From positions 18,596,501 to 18,660,500 of the forward strand of contig OZ059896.1 of the NCBI GenBank assembly GCA_964057225.1: a stretch of 64,000 nt of DNA, read 5' to 3'. The stretch comes from Auanema rhodensis. Taxonomy: Eukaryota; Nematoda; Chromadorea; Rhabditida; Rhabditidae. Shown here one piece after another: positions 1 to 11,705 of the stretch. The position numbers and the translations under genes are program-made. The notes beneath the pieces were generated by a model that worked only from the letters and a program-made list of their open reading frames with translations, did not search any database and was not told the origin of the DNA. Position 1 is the first letter of the stretch. Each line of letters begins with the position of its first letter.

Positions 1-243
1 TCATACAATTGAAAAAATACTAGCAGTAAAACAAATGCAGTGATAATATTCTCGAAAATGTTCCTATTCAGAGTGAGAAAGTATCAAAAATTTCCCGAAA
101 GTTTTCTCATAAGGTACTAAAATAAAAATATTATTTCATATTATTATTTTTTCAGACCTAGAATCGATAAAAAATATCAACTACATTTTAGTGAGTTACT
201 GGGTTGGGTTATACAAAATGTCTAATTAGAATGCGATTTAGAT

Positions 244-316
244 GGCCTTGTGGCCTAATGGATAAGGCGTCGGACTTCGGATCCGAAGATTGTAGGTTCG
301 AGTCCTACCAGGGTCG
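244..316 (+). tRNA. tRNA-Arg(UCG)
   Basis: A64 form: the T stem is GTAGG/CCTAC, fully Watson-Crick. The tRNA is preceded by GATTTAGAT. Confidence 0.92.
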
Positions 317-585
317 TTATTTTTTGTTTTAAAAAAATCATTACCTGATAGTTTACATGTTTTATTCTGTATTATATCATACAATTGAAAAAAATACTAG
401 CAGTAAAACAAATGCAGTGATATTATTCTCGAGAATGTTCCTATTCAGAGTGAGAAAATATCAAAAATTTTCCGAAGGTTTTCTCATAAGGTACTAAAAT
501 AAAAGTATTATTTCATATTATTATTTTTTCAGACCTAGAATCGATAAAAAAATCAACTACATTTTAGTGAGTTACTGGGTTGGGT

Positions 586-593
586 TATACAAA
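586..593 (+). promoter_or_regulatory. TATA-like element upstream of a tRNA (example; present in nearly all units)
   Basis: TATACAAA lies 34 to 27 bp before the tRNA that starts at 620. The same string sits at the same distance in almost every unit, the exceptions being TATATGAA in five right-arm copies and TATGCAAA before 54599. A TATA box near -30 can help place TFIIIB. That it does so here is inference. Confidence 0.5.
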
Positions 594-619
594 TTGTCTA
601 ATTTGAATGCGATTTACAT

Positions 620-692
620 GGCCTTGTGGCCTAATGGATAAGGCGTCGGACTTCGGATCCGAAGATTGTAGGTTCGAGTCCTGCCAGGGTCG
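620..692 (+). tRNA. tRNA-Arg(UCG)
   Basis: Consensus form, used here as the reference for all copies. All cloverleaf stems pair and the conserved U8, A14, G18, G19, A21, U54, U55, C56 and A58 are present. It would read CGA codons. Drosophila tRNA-Arg(UCG) has a very similar body from the D arm to the T arm, by recollection of that gene. Confidence 0.95.
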
Positions 693-695
693 TTA

Positions 696-701
696 TTTTT
701 T
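696..701 (+). terminator. Pol III T6 terminator (example; one after every tRNA)
   Basis: A run of six T begins four bases after the tRNA 3' end, in the context TTATTTTTTG. It is conserved after all 143 tRNA genes, as expected if Pol III terminates each unit separately. Confidence 0.85.
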
Positions 702-996
702 GTTTCAAAAAAATCATTACCTGATAGTTTACATGTTTTATTCTGTATTATCTCATACAATTGAAAAAAATACTAGCAGTAAAACAAATGCAGTGATAAT
801 ATTCTCGAAAATGTTCCTATTCAGAGTGAGAAAGTATCAAAAATTTCCCGAAAGATTTCTCATAAGGTACTAAAATAAAAATATTATTTCATATTATAAT
901 TTTTTCAGACCTAGAATCGATAAAAAATATCAACTACATTTTAGTGAGTTACTGGGTTGGGTTATACAAATTGTCTAATTAGAATGCGATTTACAT

Positions 997-1069
997 GGCC
1001 TTGTGGCCTAATGGATAAGGCGTCGGACTTCGGATCCGATGATTGTAGGTTCGAGTCCTGCCAGGGTCG
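997..1069 (+). tRNA. tRNA-Arg(UCG)
   Basis: U44 form: the variable loop reads TGATT instead of AGATT. Stems and boxes are intact. Confidence 0.93.
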
Positions 1070-1373
1070 TTATTTTTTGTTTCAAAACAATCATTACCTG
1101 ATAGTTTACATGTTTTATTCTGTATTATCTCATACAATTGAAAAAAATACTAGCAGTAAAACAAATGCAGTGATATTATTCTCGAGAATGTTCCTATTCA
1201 GAGTGAGAAAATATCAAAAATTTTCCGAAGGTTTTCTCATAAGGTACTAAAATAAAAGTATTATTTCATATTATTATTTTTTCAGACCTAGAATCGATAA
1301 AAAATATCAACTACATTTTAGTGAGTTACTGGGTTGGGTTATACAAAATGTCTAATTAGAATGCGATTTAGAT

Positions 1374-1446
1374 GGCCTTGTGGCCTAATGGATAAGGCGT
1401 CGGACTTCGGATCCGAAGATTGTAGGTTCGAGTCCTACCAGGGTCG
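1374..1446 (+). tRNA. tRNA-Arg(UCG)
   Basis: A64 form. Confidence 0.92.
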
Positions 1447-1749
1447 TTATTTTTTGTTTTAAAAAAATCATTACCTGATAGTTTACATGTTTTATTCTGT
1501 ATTATATCATACAATTGAAAAAAATACTAGCAGTAAAACAAATGCAGTGATATTATTCTCGAGAATGTTCCTATTCAGAGTGAGAAAATATCAAAAATTT
1601 TCCGAAGGTTTTCTCATAAGGTACTAAAATAAAAGTATTATTTCATATTATTATTTTTTCAGACCTAGAATCGATAAAAAAATCAACTACATTTTAGTGA
1701 GTTACTGGGTTGGGTTATACAAATTGTCTAATTTGAATGCGATTTACAT

Positions 1750-1822
1750 GGCCTTGTGGCCTAATGGATAAGGCGTCGGACTTCGGATCCGAAGATTGTA
1801 GGTTCGAGTCCTGCCAGGGTCG
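1750..1822 (+). tRNA. tRNA-Arg(UCG)
   Basis: Consensus form. Confidence 0.94.
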
Positions 1823-2126
1823 TTATTTTTTGTTTCAAAAAAATCATTACCTGATAGTTTACATGTTTTATTCTGTATTATCTCATACAATTGAAAAAAA
1901 TACTAGCAGTAAAACAAATGCAGTGATAATATTCTCGAAAATGTTCCTATTCAGAGTGAGAAAGTATCAAAAATTTCCCGAAAGATTTCTCATAAGGTAC
2001 TAAAATAAAAATATTATTTCATATTATAATTTTTTCAGACCTAGAATCGATAAAAAATATCAACTACATTTTAGTGAGTTACTGGGTTGGGTTATACAAA
2101 TTGTCTAATTAGAATGCGATTTACAT

Positions 2127-2199
2127 GGCCTTGTGGCCTAATGGATAAGGCGTCGGACTTCGGATCCGATGATTGTAGGTTCGAGTCCTGCCAGGGTCG
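2127..2199 (+). tRNA. tRNA-Arg(UCG)
   Basis: U44 form. Confidence 0.93.
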
Positions 2200-2502
2200 T
2201 TATTTTTTGTTTCAAAACAATCATTACCTGATAGTTTACATGTTTTATTCTGTATTATCTCATACAATTGAAAAAAATACTAGCAGTAAAACAAATGCAG
2301 TGATATTATTCTCGAGAATGTTCCTATTCAGAGTGAGAAAATATCAAAAATTTTCCGAAGGTTTTCTCATAAGGTACTAAAATAAAAGTATTATTTCATA
2401 TTATTATTTTTTCAGACCTAGAATCGATAAAAAAATCAACTACATTTTAGTGAGTTACTGGGTTGGGTTATACAAATTGTCTAATTTGAATGCGATTTAC
2501 AT

Positions 2503-2575
2503 GGCCTTGTGGCCTAATGGATAAGGCGTCGGACTTCGGATCCGAAGATTGTAGGTTCGAGTCCTGCCAGGGTCG
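2503..2575 (+). tRNA. tRNA-Arg(UCG)
   Basis: Consensus form. Confidence 0.94.
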
Positions 2576-2879
2576 TTATTTTTTGTTTCAAAACAATCAA
2601 TACCTGATAGTTTACATGTTTTATTCTGTATTATCTCATACAATTGAAAAAAATACTAGCAATAAAACAAATGCAGTGATAATATTCTCGAAAATGTTTC
2701 TATACAGAGTGAGAAAATATCTACAATTTCCCGAAGGTTTTCTCATAAGGTACTAAAATAAAAGTATTATTTCATATTATTATTTTTTCAGACCTAGAAT
2801 CGATAAAAAAAATCAACTACATTTTAGTGAGTTACTGGGTTGGGTTATACAAATTGTCTAATTTGAATGCGATTTAGAT

Positions 2880-2952
2880 GGCCTTGTGGCCTAATGGATA
2901 AGGCGTCGGACTTCGGATCCGAAGATTGTAGGTTCGAGTCCTACCAGGGTCG
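2880..2952 (+). tRNA. tRNA-Arg(UCG)
   Basis: A64 form. Confidence 0.92.
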
Positions 2953-3255
2953 TTATTTTTTGTTTTAAAAAAATCATTACCTGATAGTTTACATGTTTTA
3001 TTCTGTATTATATCATACAATTGAAAAAAATACTAGCAGTAAAACAAATGCAGTGATATTATTCTCGAGAATGTTCCTATTCAGAGTGAGAAAATATCTA
3101 CAATTTCCCGAAGGTTTTCTCATAAGGTACTAAAATAAAAGTATTATTTCATATTATTATTTTTTCAGACCTAGAATCGATAAAAAAATCAACTACATTT
3201 TAGTGAGTTACTGGGTTGGGTTATACAAATTGTCTAATTTGAATGCGATTTACAT

Positions 3256-3328
3256 GGCCTTGTGGCCTAATGGATAAGGCGTCGGACTTCGGATCCGAAG
3301 ATTGTAGGTTCGAGTCCTGCCAGGGTCG
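3256..3328 (+). tRNA. tRNA-Arg(UCG)
   Basis: Consensus form. Confidence 0.94.
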
Positions 3329-3632
3329 TTATTTTTTGTTTTAAAAAAATCATTACCTGATAGTTAACATGTTTTATTCTGTATTATATCATACAATTGA
3401 AAAAAATACTAGCAGTAAAACAAATGCAGTGATATTATTCTCGAGAATGTTCCTATTCAGAGTGAGAAAATATCAAAAATTTTCCGAAGGTTTTCTCATA
3501 AGGTACTAAAATAAAAGTATTATTTCATATTATTATTTTTTCAGACCAAGAATCGATAAAAAATATCAACTACATTTTAGTGAGTTACTGGGTTGGGTTA
3601 TACAAATTGTCTAATTTGAATGCGATTTAGAT

Positions 3633-3705
3633 GGCCTTGTGGCCTAATGGATAAGGCGTCGGATTTCGGATCCGAAGATTGTAGGTTCGAGTCCTGCCAG
3701 GGTCG
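3633..3705 (+). tRNA. tRNA-Arg(UCG), C32U
   Basis: Position 32 in the anticodon loop is T instead of C. The anticodon is unchanged and the stems are intact. Confidence 0.9.
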
Positions 3706-4009
3706 TTATTTTTTGTTTCAAAACAATCAATACCTGATAGTTTACATGTTTTATTCTGTATTATCTCATACAATTGAAAAAAATACTAGCAATAAAACAA
3801 ATGCAGTGATAATATTCTCGAAAATGTTTCTATACAGAGTGAGAAAATATCTACAATTTCCCGAAGGTTTTCTCATAAGGTACTAAAATAAAAGTATTAT
3901 TTCATATTATTATTTTTTCAGACCTAGAATCGATAAAAAAAATCAACTACATTTTAGTGAGTTACTGGGTTGGGTTATACAAATTGTCTAATTTGAATGC
4001 GATTTACAT

Positions 4010-4082
4010 GGCCTTGTGGCCTAATGGATAAGGCGTCGGACTTCGGATCCGAAGATTGTAGGTTCGAGTCCTGCCAGGGTCG
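4010..4082 (+). tRNA. tRNA-Arg(UCG)
   Basis: Consensus form. Confidence 0.94.
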
Positions 4083-4386
4083 TTATTTTTTGTTTCAAAA
4101 CTATCAATACCTGATAGTTTACATGTTTTATTCTGTATTATCTCATACAATTGAAAAAAATACTAGCAGTAAAACAAATGCAGTGATAATATTCTCGAAA
4201 ATGTTCCTATTCAGAGTGAGAAAGTATCAAAAATTTCCCGAAAGTTTTCTCATAAGGTACTAAAATAAAAGTATTATTTCATATTATTATTTTTTCAGAC
4301 CTAGAATCGATAAAAAAAATCAACTACATTTTAGTGAGTTACTGGGTTGGGTTATACAAATTGTCTAATTTGAATGCGATTTAGAT

Positions 4387-4459
4387 GGCCTTGTGGCCTA
4401 ATGGATAAGGCGTCGGACTTCGGATCCAAAGATTGTAGGTTCGAGTCCTACCAGGGTCG
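4387..4459 (+). tRNA. tRNA-Arg(UCG), G42A
   Basis: A64 form with TCCAA in the 3' anticodon stem, giving a C28-A42 mismatch. It may be a weak or non-functional copy. Confidence 0.85.
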
Positions 4460-4762
4460 TTATTTTTTGTTTTAAAAAAATCATTACCTGATAGTTTACA
4501 TGTTTTATTCTGTATTATCTCATACAATTGAAAAAATACTAGCAGTAAAACAAATGCAGTGATAATATTCTCGAAAATGTTCCTATTCAGAGTGAGAAAG
4601 TATCAAAAATTTCCCGAAAGTTTTCTCATAAGGTACTAAAATAAAAATATTATTTCATATTATTATTTTTTCAGACCTAGAATCGATAAAAAATATCAAC
4701 TACATTTTAGTGAGTTACTGGGTTGGGTTATACAAAATGTCTAATTAGAATGCGATTTAGAT

Positions 4763-4835
4763 GGCCTTGTGGCCTAATGGATAAGGCGTCGGACTTCGGA
4801 TCCGAAGATTGTAGGTTCGAGTCCTACCAGGGTCG
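4763..4835 (+). tRNA. tRNA-Arg(UCG)
   Basis: A64 form. Confidence 0.92.
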
Positions 4836-5138
4836 TTATTTTTTGTTTTAAAAAAATCATTACCTGATAGTTTACATGTTTTATTCTGTATTATATCATA
4901 CAATTGAAAAAAATACTAGCAGTAAAACAAATGCAGTGATATTATTCTCGAGAATGTTCCTATTCAGAGTGAGAAAATATCAAAAATTTTCCGAAGGTTT
5001 TCTCATAAGGTACTAAAATAAAAGTATTATTTCATATTATTATTTTTTCAGACCTAGAATCGATAAAAAAATCAACTACATTTTAGTGAGTTACTGGGTT
5101 GGGTTATACAAATTGTCTAATTTGAATGCGATTTACAT

Positions 5139-5211
5139 GGCCTTGTGGCCTAATGGATAAGGCGTCGGACTTCGGATCCGAAGATTGTAGGTTCGAGTCC
5201 TGCCAGGGTCG
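5139..5211 (+). tRNA. tRNA-Arg(UCG)
   Basis: Consensus form. Confidence 0.94.
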
Positions 5212-5515
5212 TTATTTTTTGTTTCAAAAAAATCATTACCTGATAGTTTACATGTTTTATTCTGTATTATCTCATACAATTGAAAAAAATACTAGCAGTA
5301 AAACAAATGCAGTGATAATATTCTCGAAAATGTTCCTATTCAGAGTGAGAAAGTATCAAAAATTTCCCGAAAGATTTCTCATAAGGTACTAAAATAAAAA
5401 TATTATTTCATATTATAATTTTTTCAGACCTAGAATCGATAAAAAATATCAACTACATTTTAGTGAGTTACTGGGTTGGGTTATACAAATTGTCTAATTA
5501 GAATGCGATTTACAT

Positions 5516-5588
5516 GGCCTTGTGGCCTAATGGATAAGGCGTCGGACTTCGGATCCGATGATTGTAGGTTCGAGTCCTGCCAGGGTCG
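5516..5588 (+). tRNA. tRNA-Arg(UCG)
   Basis: U44 form. Confidence 0.93.
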
Positions 5589-5891
5589 TTATTTTTTGTT
5601 TCAAAACAATCATTACCTGATAGTTTACATGTTTTATTCTGTATTATCTCATACAATTGAAAAAAATACTAGCAGTAAAACAAATGCAGTGATATTATTC
5701 TCGAGAATGTTCCTATTCAGAGTGAGAAAATATCAAAAATTTTCCGAAGGTTTTCTCATAAGGTACTAAAATAAAAGTATTATTTCATATTATTATTTTT
5801 TCAGACCTAGAATCGATAAAAAAATCAACTACATTTTAGTGAGTTACTGGGTTGGGTTATACAAATTGTCTAATTTGAATGCGATTTACAT

Positions 5892-5964
5892 GGCCTTGTG
5901 GCCTAATGGATAAGGCGTCGGACTTCGGATCCGAAGATTGTAGGTTCGAGTCCTGCCAGGGTCG
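5892..5964 (+). tRNA. tRNA-Arg(UCG)
   Basis: Consensus form. Confidence 0.94.
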
Positions 5965-6268
5965 TTATTTTTTGTTTCAAAACAATCAATACCTGATAGT
6001 TTACATGTTTTATTCTGTATTATCTCATACAATTGAAAAAAATACTAGCAATAAAACAAATGCAGTGATAATATTCTCGAAAATGTTTCTATACAGAGTG
6101 AGAAAATATCTACAATTTCCCGAAGGTTTTCTCATAAGGTACTAAAATAAAAGTATTATTTCATATTATTATTTTTTCAGACCTAGAATCGATAAAAAAA
6201 ATCAACTACATTTTAGTGAGTTACTGGGTTGGGTTATACAAATTGTCTAATTTGAATGCGATTTAGAT

Positions 6269-6341
6269 GGCCTTGTGGCCTAATGGATAAGGCGTCGGAC
6301 TTCGGATCCGAAGATTGTAGGTTCGAGTCCTACCAGGGTCG
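6269..6341 (+). tRNA. tRNA-Arg(UCG)
   Basis: A64 form. Confidence 0.92.
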
Positions 6342-6644
6342 TTATTTTTTGTTTTAAAAAAATCATTACCTGATAGTTTACATGTTTTATTCTGTATTAT
6401 ATCATACAATTGAAAAAAATACTAGCAGTAAAACAAATGCAGTGATATTATTCTCGAGAATGTTCCTATTCAGAGTGAGAAAATATCTACAATTTCCCGA
6501 AGGTTTTCTCATAAGGTACTAAAATAAAAGTATTATTTCATATTATTATTTTTTCAGACCTAGAATCGATAAAAAAATCAACTACATTTTAGTGAGTTAC
6601 TGGGTTGGGTTATACAAATTGTCTAATTTGAATGCGATTTACAT

Positions 6645-6717
6645 GGCCTTGTGGCCTAATGGATAAGGCGTCGGACTTCGGATCCGAAGATTGTAGGTTC
6701 GAGTCCTGCCAGGGTCG
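6645..6717 (+). tRNA. tRNA-Arg(UCG)
   Basis: Consensus form. Confidence 0.94.
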
Positions 6718-7021
6718 TTATTTTTTGTTTTAAAAAAATCATTACCTGATAGTTAACATGTTTTATTCTGTATTATATCATACAATTGAAAAAAATACTA
6801 GCAGTAAAACAAATGCAGTGATATTATTCTCGAGAATGTTCCTATTCAGAGTGAGAAAATATCAAAAATTTTCCGAAGGTTTTCTCATAAGGTACTAAAA
6901 TAAAAGTATTATTTCATATTATTATTTTTTCAGACCAAGAATCGATAAAAAATATCAACTACATTTTAGTGAGTTACTGGGTTGGGTTATACAAATTGTC
7001 TAATTTGAATGCGATTTAGAT

Positions 7022-7094
7022 GGCCTTGTGGCCTAATGGATAAGGCGTCGGATTTCGGATCCGAAGATTGTAGGTTCGAGTCCTGCCAGGGTCG
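7022..7094 (+). tRNA. tRNA-Arg(UCG), C32U
   Basis: Same loop change as the copy at 3633, which it matches in the nine-unit repeat. Confidence 0.9.
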
Positions 7095-7398
7095 TTATTT
7101 TTTGTTTCAAAACAATCAATACCTGATAGTTTACATGTTTTATTCTGTATTATCTCATACAATTGAAAAAAATACTAGCAATAAAACAAATGCAGTGATA
7201 ATATTCTCGAAAATGTTTCTATACAGAGTGAGAAAATATCTACAATTTCCCGAAGGTTTTCTCATAAGGTACTAAAATAAAAGTATTATTTCATATTATT
7301 ATTTTTTCAGACCTAGAATCGATAAAAAAAATCAACTACATTTTAGTGAGTTACTGGGTTGGGTTATACAAATTGTCTAATTTGAATGCGATTTACAT

Positions 7399-7471
7399 GG
7401 CCTTGTGGCCTAATGGATAAGGCGTCGGACTTCGGATCCGAAGATTGTAGGTTCGAGTCCTGCCAGGGTCG
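7399..7471 (+). tRNA. tRNA-Arg(UCG)
   Basis: Consensus form. The spacer that follows carries a 90-bp duplication. Confidence 0.94.
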
Positions 7472-7560
7472 TTATTTTTTGTTTCAAAACTATCAATACC
7501 TGATAGTTTACATGTTTTATTCTGTATTATCTCATACAATTGAAAAAAATACTAGCAGTA

Positions 7561-7740
7561 AAACAAATGCAGTGATAATATTCTCGAAAATGTTCCTATT
7601 CAGAGTGAGAAAGTATCAAAAATTTCCCGAAAGTTTTCTCATAAGGTACTAAACAAATGCAGTGATAATATTCTCGAAAATGTTCCTATTCAGAGTGAGA
7701 AAGTATCAAAAATTTCCCGAAAGTTTTCTCATAAGGTACT
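7561..7740 (+). repeat. 90-bp tandem duplication inside one spacer
   Basis: Positions 7561-7650 are repeated at 7651-7740, from AAACAAATGCAG to ATAAGGTACT. The tRNA-to-tRNA distance here is 467 bp instead of about 377. The junction lies at similar A-rich strings, suggesting slippage or microhomology repair. Confidence 0.9.
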
Positions 7741-7865
7741 AAAATAAAAATATTATTTCATATTATTATTTTTTCAGACCTAGAATCGATAAAAAATATC
7801 AACTACATTTTAGTGAGTTACTGGGTTGGGTTATACAAATTGTCTAATTAGAATGCGATTTACAT

Positions 7866-7938
7866 GGCCTTGTGGCCTAATGGATAAGGCGTCGGACTTC
7901 GGATCCGAAGATTGTAGGTTCGAGTCCTGCCAGGGTCG
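7866..7938 (+). tRNA. tRNA-Arg(UCG)
   Basis: Consensus form; the extra unit in the second nine-unit repeat. Confidence 0.94.
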
Positions 7939-8242
7939 TTATTTTTTGTTTCAAAACAATCAATACCTGATAGTTTACATGTTTTATTCTGTATTATCTC
8001 ATACAATTGAAAAAAATACTAGCAATAAAACAAATGCAGTGATAATATTCTCGAAAATGTTTCTATACAGAGTGAGAAAATATCTACAATTTCCCGAAGG
8101 TTTTCTCATAAGGTACTAAAATAAAAGTATTATTTCATATTATTATTTTTTCAGACCTAGAATCGATAAAAAAAATCAACTACATTTTAGTGAGTTACTG
8201 GGTTGGGTTATACAAATTGTCTAATTTGAATGCGATTTAGAT

Positions 8243-8315
8243 GGCCTTGTGGCCTAATGGATAAGGCGTCGGACTTCGGATCCAAAGATTGTAGGTTCGA
8301 GTCCTACCAGGGTCG
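8243..8315 (+). tRNA. tRNA-Arg(UCG), G42A
   Basis: A64 form with the C28-A42 mismatch. Confidence 0.85.
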
Positions 8316-8618
8316 TTATTTTTTGTTTTAAAAAAATCATTACCTGATAGTTTACATGTTTTATTCTGTATTATCTCATACAATTGAAAAAATACTAGCA
8401 GTAAAACAAATGCAGTGATAATATTCTCGAAAATGTTCCTATTCAGAGTGAGAAAGTATCAAAAATTTCCCGAAAGTTTTCTCATAAGGTACTAAAATAA
8501 AAATATTATTTCATATTATTATTTTTTCAGACCTAGAATCGATAAAAAATATCAACTACATTTTAGTGAGTTACTGGGTTGGGTTATACAAAATGTCTAA
8601 TTAGAATGCGATTTAGAT

Positions 8619-8691
8619 GGCCTTGTGGCCTAATGGATAAGGCGTCGGACTTCGGATCCGAAGATTGTAGGTTCGAGTCCTACCAGGGTCG
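8619..8691 (+). tRNA. tRNA-Arg(UCG)
   Basis: A64 form. Confidence 0.92.
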
Positions 8692-8994
8692 TTATTTTTT
8701 GTTTTAAAAAAATCATTACCTGATAGTTTACATGTTTTATTCTGTATTATATCATACAATTGAAAAAAATACTAGCAGTAAAACAAATGCAGTGATATTA
8801 TTCTCGAGAATGTTCCTATTCAGAGTGAGAAAATATCAAAAATTTTCCGAAGGTTTTCTCATAAGGTACTAAAATAAAAGTAATATTTCATATTATTATT
8901 TTTTCAGACCTAGAATCGATAAAAAAATCAACTACATTTTAGTGAGTTACTGGGTTGGGTTATACAAATTGTCTAATTTGAATGCGATTTACAT

Positions 8995-9067
8995 GGCCTT
9001 GTGGCCTAATGGATAAGGCGTCGGACTTCGGATCCGAAGATTGTAGGTTCGAGTCCTGCCAGGGTCG
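8995..9067 (+). tRNA. tRNA-Arg(UCG)
   Basis: Consensus form. Confidence 0.94.
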
Positions 9068-9371
9068 TTATTTTTTGTTTCAAAAAAATCATTACCTGAT
9101 AGTTTACATGTTTTATTCTGTATTATCTCATACAATTGAAAAAAATACTAGCAGTAAAACAAATGCAGTGATAATATTCTCGAAAATGTTCCTATTCAGA
9201 GTGAGAAAGTATCAAAAATTTCCCGAAAGTTTTCTCATAAGGTACTAAAATAAAAATATTATTTCATATTATAATTTTTTCAGACCTAGAATCGATAAAA
9301 AATATCAACTACATTTTAGTGAGTTACTGGGTTGGGTTATACAAATTGTCTAATTAGAATGCGATTTACAT

Positions 9372-9444
9372 GGCCTTGTGGCCTAATGGATAAGGCGTCG
9401 GACTTCGGATCCGATGATTGTAGGTTCGAGTCCTGCCAGGGTCG
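9372..9444 (+). tRNA. tRNA-Arg(UCG)
   Basis: U44 form. Confidence 0.93.
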
Positions 9445-9747
9445 TTATTTTTTGTTTCAAAACAATCATTACCTGATAGTTTACATGTTTTATTCTGTAT
9501 TATCTCATACAATTGAAAAAAATACTAGCAGTAAAACAAATGCAGTGATATTATTCTCGAGAATGTTCCTATTCAGAGTGAGAAAATATCAAAAATTTTC
9601 CGAAGGTTTTCTCATAAGGTACTAAAATAAAAGTATTATTTCATATTATTATTTTTTCAGACCTAGAATCGATAAAAAAATCAACTACATTTTAGTGAGT
9701 TACTGGGTTGGGTTATACAAATTGTCTAATTTGAATGCGATTTACAT

Positions 9748-9820
9748 GGCCTTGTGGCCTAATGCATAAGGCGTCGGACTTCGGATCCGAAGATTGTAGG
9801 TTCGAGTCCTGCCAGGGTCG
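9748..9820 (+). tRNA. tRNA-Arg(UCG), G19C
   Basis: The D loop reads ATGCATA, so G19, which normally pairs with C56, is lost and the A box is altered. It is probably impaired. Confidence 0.82.
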
Positions 9821-10124
9821 TTATTTTTTGTTTCAAAACAATCAATACCTGATAGTTTACATGTTTTATTCTGTATTATCTCATACAATTGAAAAAAATA
9901 CTAGCAATAAAACAAATGCAGTGATAATATTCTCGAAAATGTTTCTATACAGAGTGAGAAAATATCTACAATTTCCCGAAGGTTTTCTCATAAGGTACTA
10001 AAATAAAAGTATTATTTCATATTATTATTTTTTCAGACCTAGAATCGATAAAAAAAATCAACTACATTTTAGTGAGTTACTGGGTTGGGTTATACAAATT
10101 GTCTAATTTGAATGCGATTTAGAT

Positions 10125-10197
10125 GGCCTTGTGGCCTAATGGATAAGGCGTCGGACTTCGGATCCGAAGATTGTAGGTTCGAGTCCTACCAGGGTCG
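10125..10197 (+). tRNA. tRNA-Arg(UCG)
   Basis: A64 form. Confidence 0.92.
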
Positions 10198-10500
10198 TTA
10201 TTTTTTGTTTTAAAAAAATCATTACCTGATAGTTTACATGTTTTATTCTGTATTATATCATACAATTGAAAAAAATACTAGCAGTAAAACAAATGCAGTG
10301 ATATTATTCTCGAGAATGTTCCTATTCAGAGTGAGAAAATATCAAAAATTTTCCGAAGGTTTTCTCATAAGGTACTAAAATAAAAGTATTATTTCATATT
10401 ATTATTTTTTCAGACCTAGAATCGATAAAAAAATCAACTACATTTTAGTGAGTTACTGGGTTGGGTTATACAAATTGTCTAATTTGAATGCGATTTACAT

Positions 10501-10573
10501 GGCCTTGTGGCCTAATGGATAAGGCGTCGGACTTCGGATCCGAAGATTGTAGGTTCGAGTCCTGCCAGGGTCG
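10501..10573 (+). tRNA. tRNA-Arg(UCG)
   Basis: Consensus form. Confidence 0.94.
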
Positions 10574-10877
10574 TTATTTTTTGTTTCAAAAAAATCATTA
10601 CCTGATAGTTTACATGTTTTATTCTGTATTATCTCATACAATTGAAAAAAATACTAGCAGTAAAACAAATGCAGTGATAATATTCTCGAAAATGTTCCTA
10701 TTCAGAGTGAGAAAGTATCAAAAATTTCCCGAAAGTTTTCTCATAAGGTACTAAAATAAAAATATTATTTCATATTATTATTTTTTCAGACCTAGAATCG
10801 ATAAAAAATATCAACTACATTTTAGTGAGTTACTGGGTTGGGTTATACAAATTGTCTAATTAGAATGCGATTTACAT

Positions 10878-10950
10878 GGCCTTGTGGCCTAATGGATAAG
10901 GCGTCGGACTTCGGATCCGATGATTGTAGGTTCGAGTCCTGCCAGGGTCG
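10878..10950 (+). tRNA. tRNA-Arg(UCG)
   Basis: U44 form. Confidence 0.93.
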
Positions 10951-11255
10951 TTATTTTTTGTTTCAAAACAATCATTACCTGATAGTTTACATGTTTTATT
11001 CTGTATTATCTCATACAATTGAAAAAAATACTAGCAGTAAAACAAATGCAGTGATAATATTCTCGAAAATGTTCCTATTCAGAGTGAGAAAGTATCAAAA
11101 ATTTCCCGAAAGTTTTCTCATAAGGTACTAAAATAAAAGTATTATTTCATATTATTATTTTTTCAGACCTAGAATCGATAAAAAAAAATCAACTACATTT
11201 TAGTGAGTTACTGGGTTGGGTTATACAAATTGTCTAATTAGAATGCGATTTACAT

Positions 11256-11328
11256 GGCCTTGTGGCCTAATGGATAAGGCGTCGGACTTCGGATCCGAAG
11301 ATTGTAGGTTCGAGTCCTGCCAGGGTCG
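11256..11328 (+). tRNA. tRNA-Arg(UCG)
   Basis: Consensus form. Confidence 0.94.
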
Positions 11329-11632
11329 TTATTTTTTGTTTCAAAACAATCAATACCTGATAGTTTACATGTTTTATTCTGTATTATCTCATACAATTGA
11401 AAAAAATACTAGCAATAAAACAAATGCAGTGATAATATTCTCGAAAATGTTTCTATACAGAGTGAGAAAATATCTACAATTTCCCGAAGGTTTTCTCATA
11501 AGGTACTAAAATAAAAGTTTTATTTCATATTATTATTTTTTCAGACCTAGAATCGATAAAAAAAATCAACTACATTTTAGTGAGTTACTGGGTTGGGTTA
11601 TACAAATTGTCTAATTTGAATGCGATTTAGAT

Positions 11633-11705
11633 GGCCTTGTGGCCTAATGGATAAGGCGTCGGACTTCGGTTCCGAAGATTGTAGGTTCGAGTCCTACCAG
11701 GGTCG
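11633..11705 (+). tRNA. tRNA-Arg(UCG), A38U
   Basis: A64 form with T at position 38 of the anticodon loop. Its duplicate at 22558 lacks this change. Confidence 0.88.

Larger units (their letters stand above)
1374..8151 (+). repeat. Nine-unit higher-order repeat, two copies
   Basis: Units starting at 1374, 1750, 2127, 2503, 2880, 3256, 3633, 4010 and 4387 recur with the same variants at +3389 bp (4763 to 7399, then 8243). The second copy contains an extra 90-bp duplication and one extra unit (7866), so the last unit is shifted. The U32 variant marks the match (3633 and 7022). Confidence 0.8.

Noticed and set aside
607..873. Recurrent 88-98 codon open frames, one in many units
   Set aside because: They begin just before and read through the tRNA, are broken by TAG or TAA in about half the units, often rely on a TTG start, and have no domain. 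They reflect repetition of one sequence.
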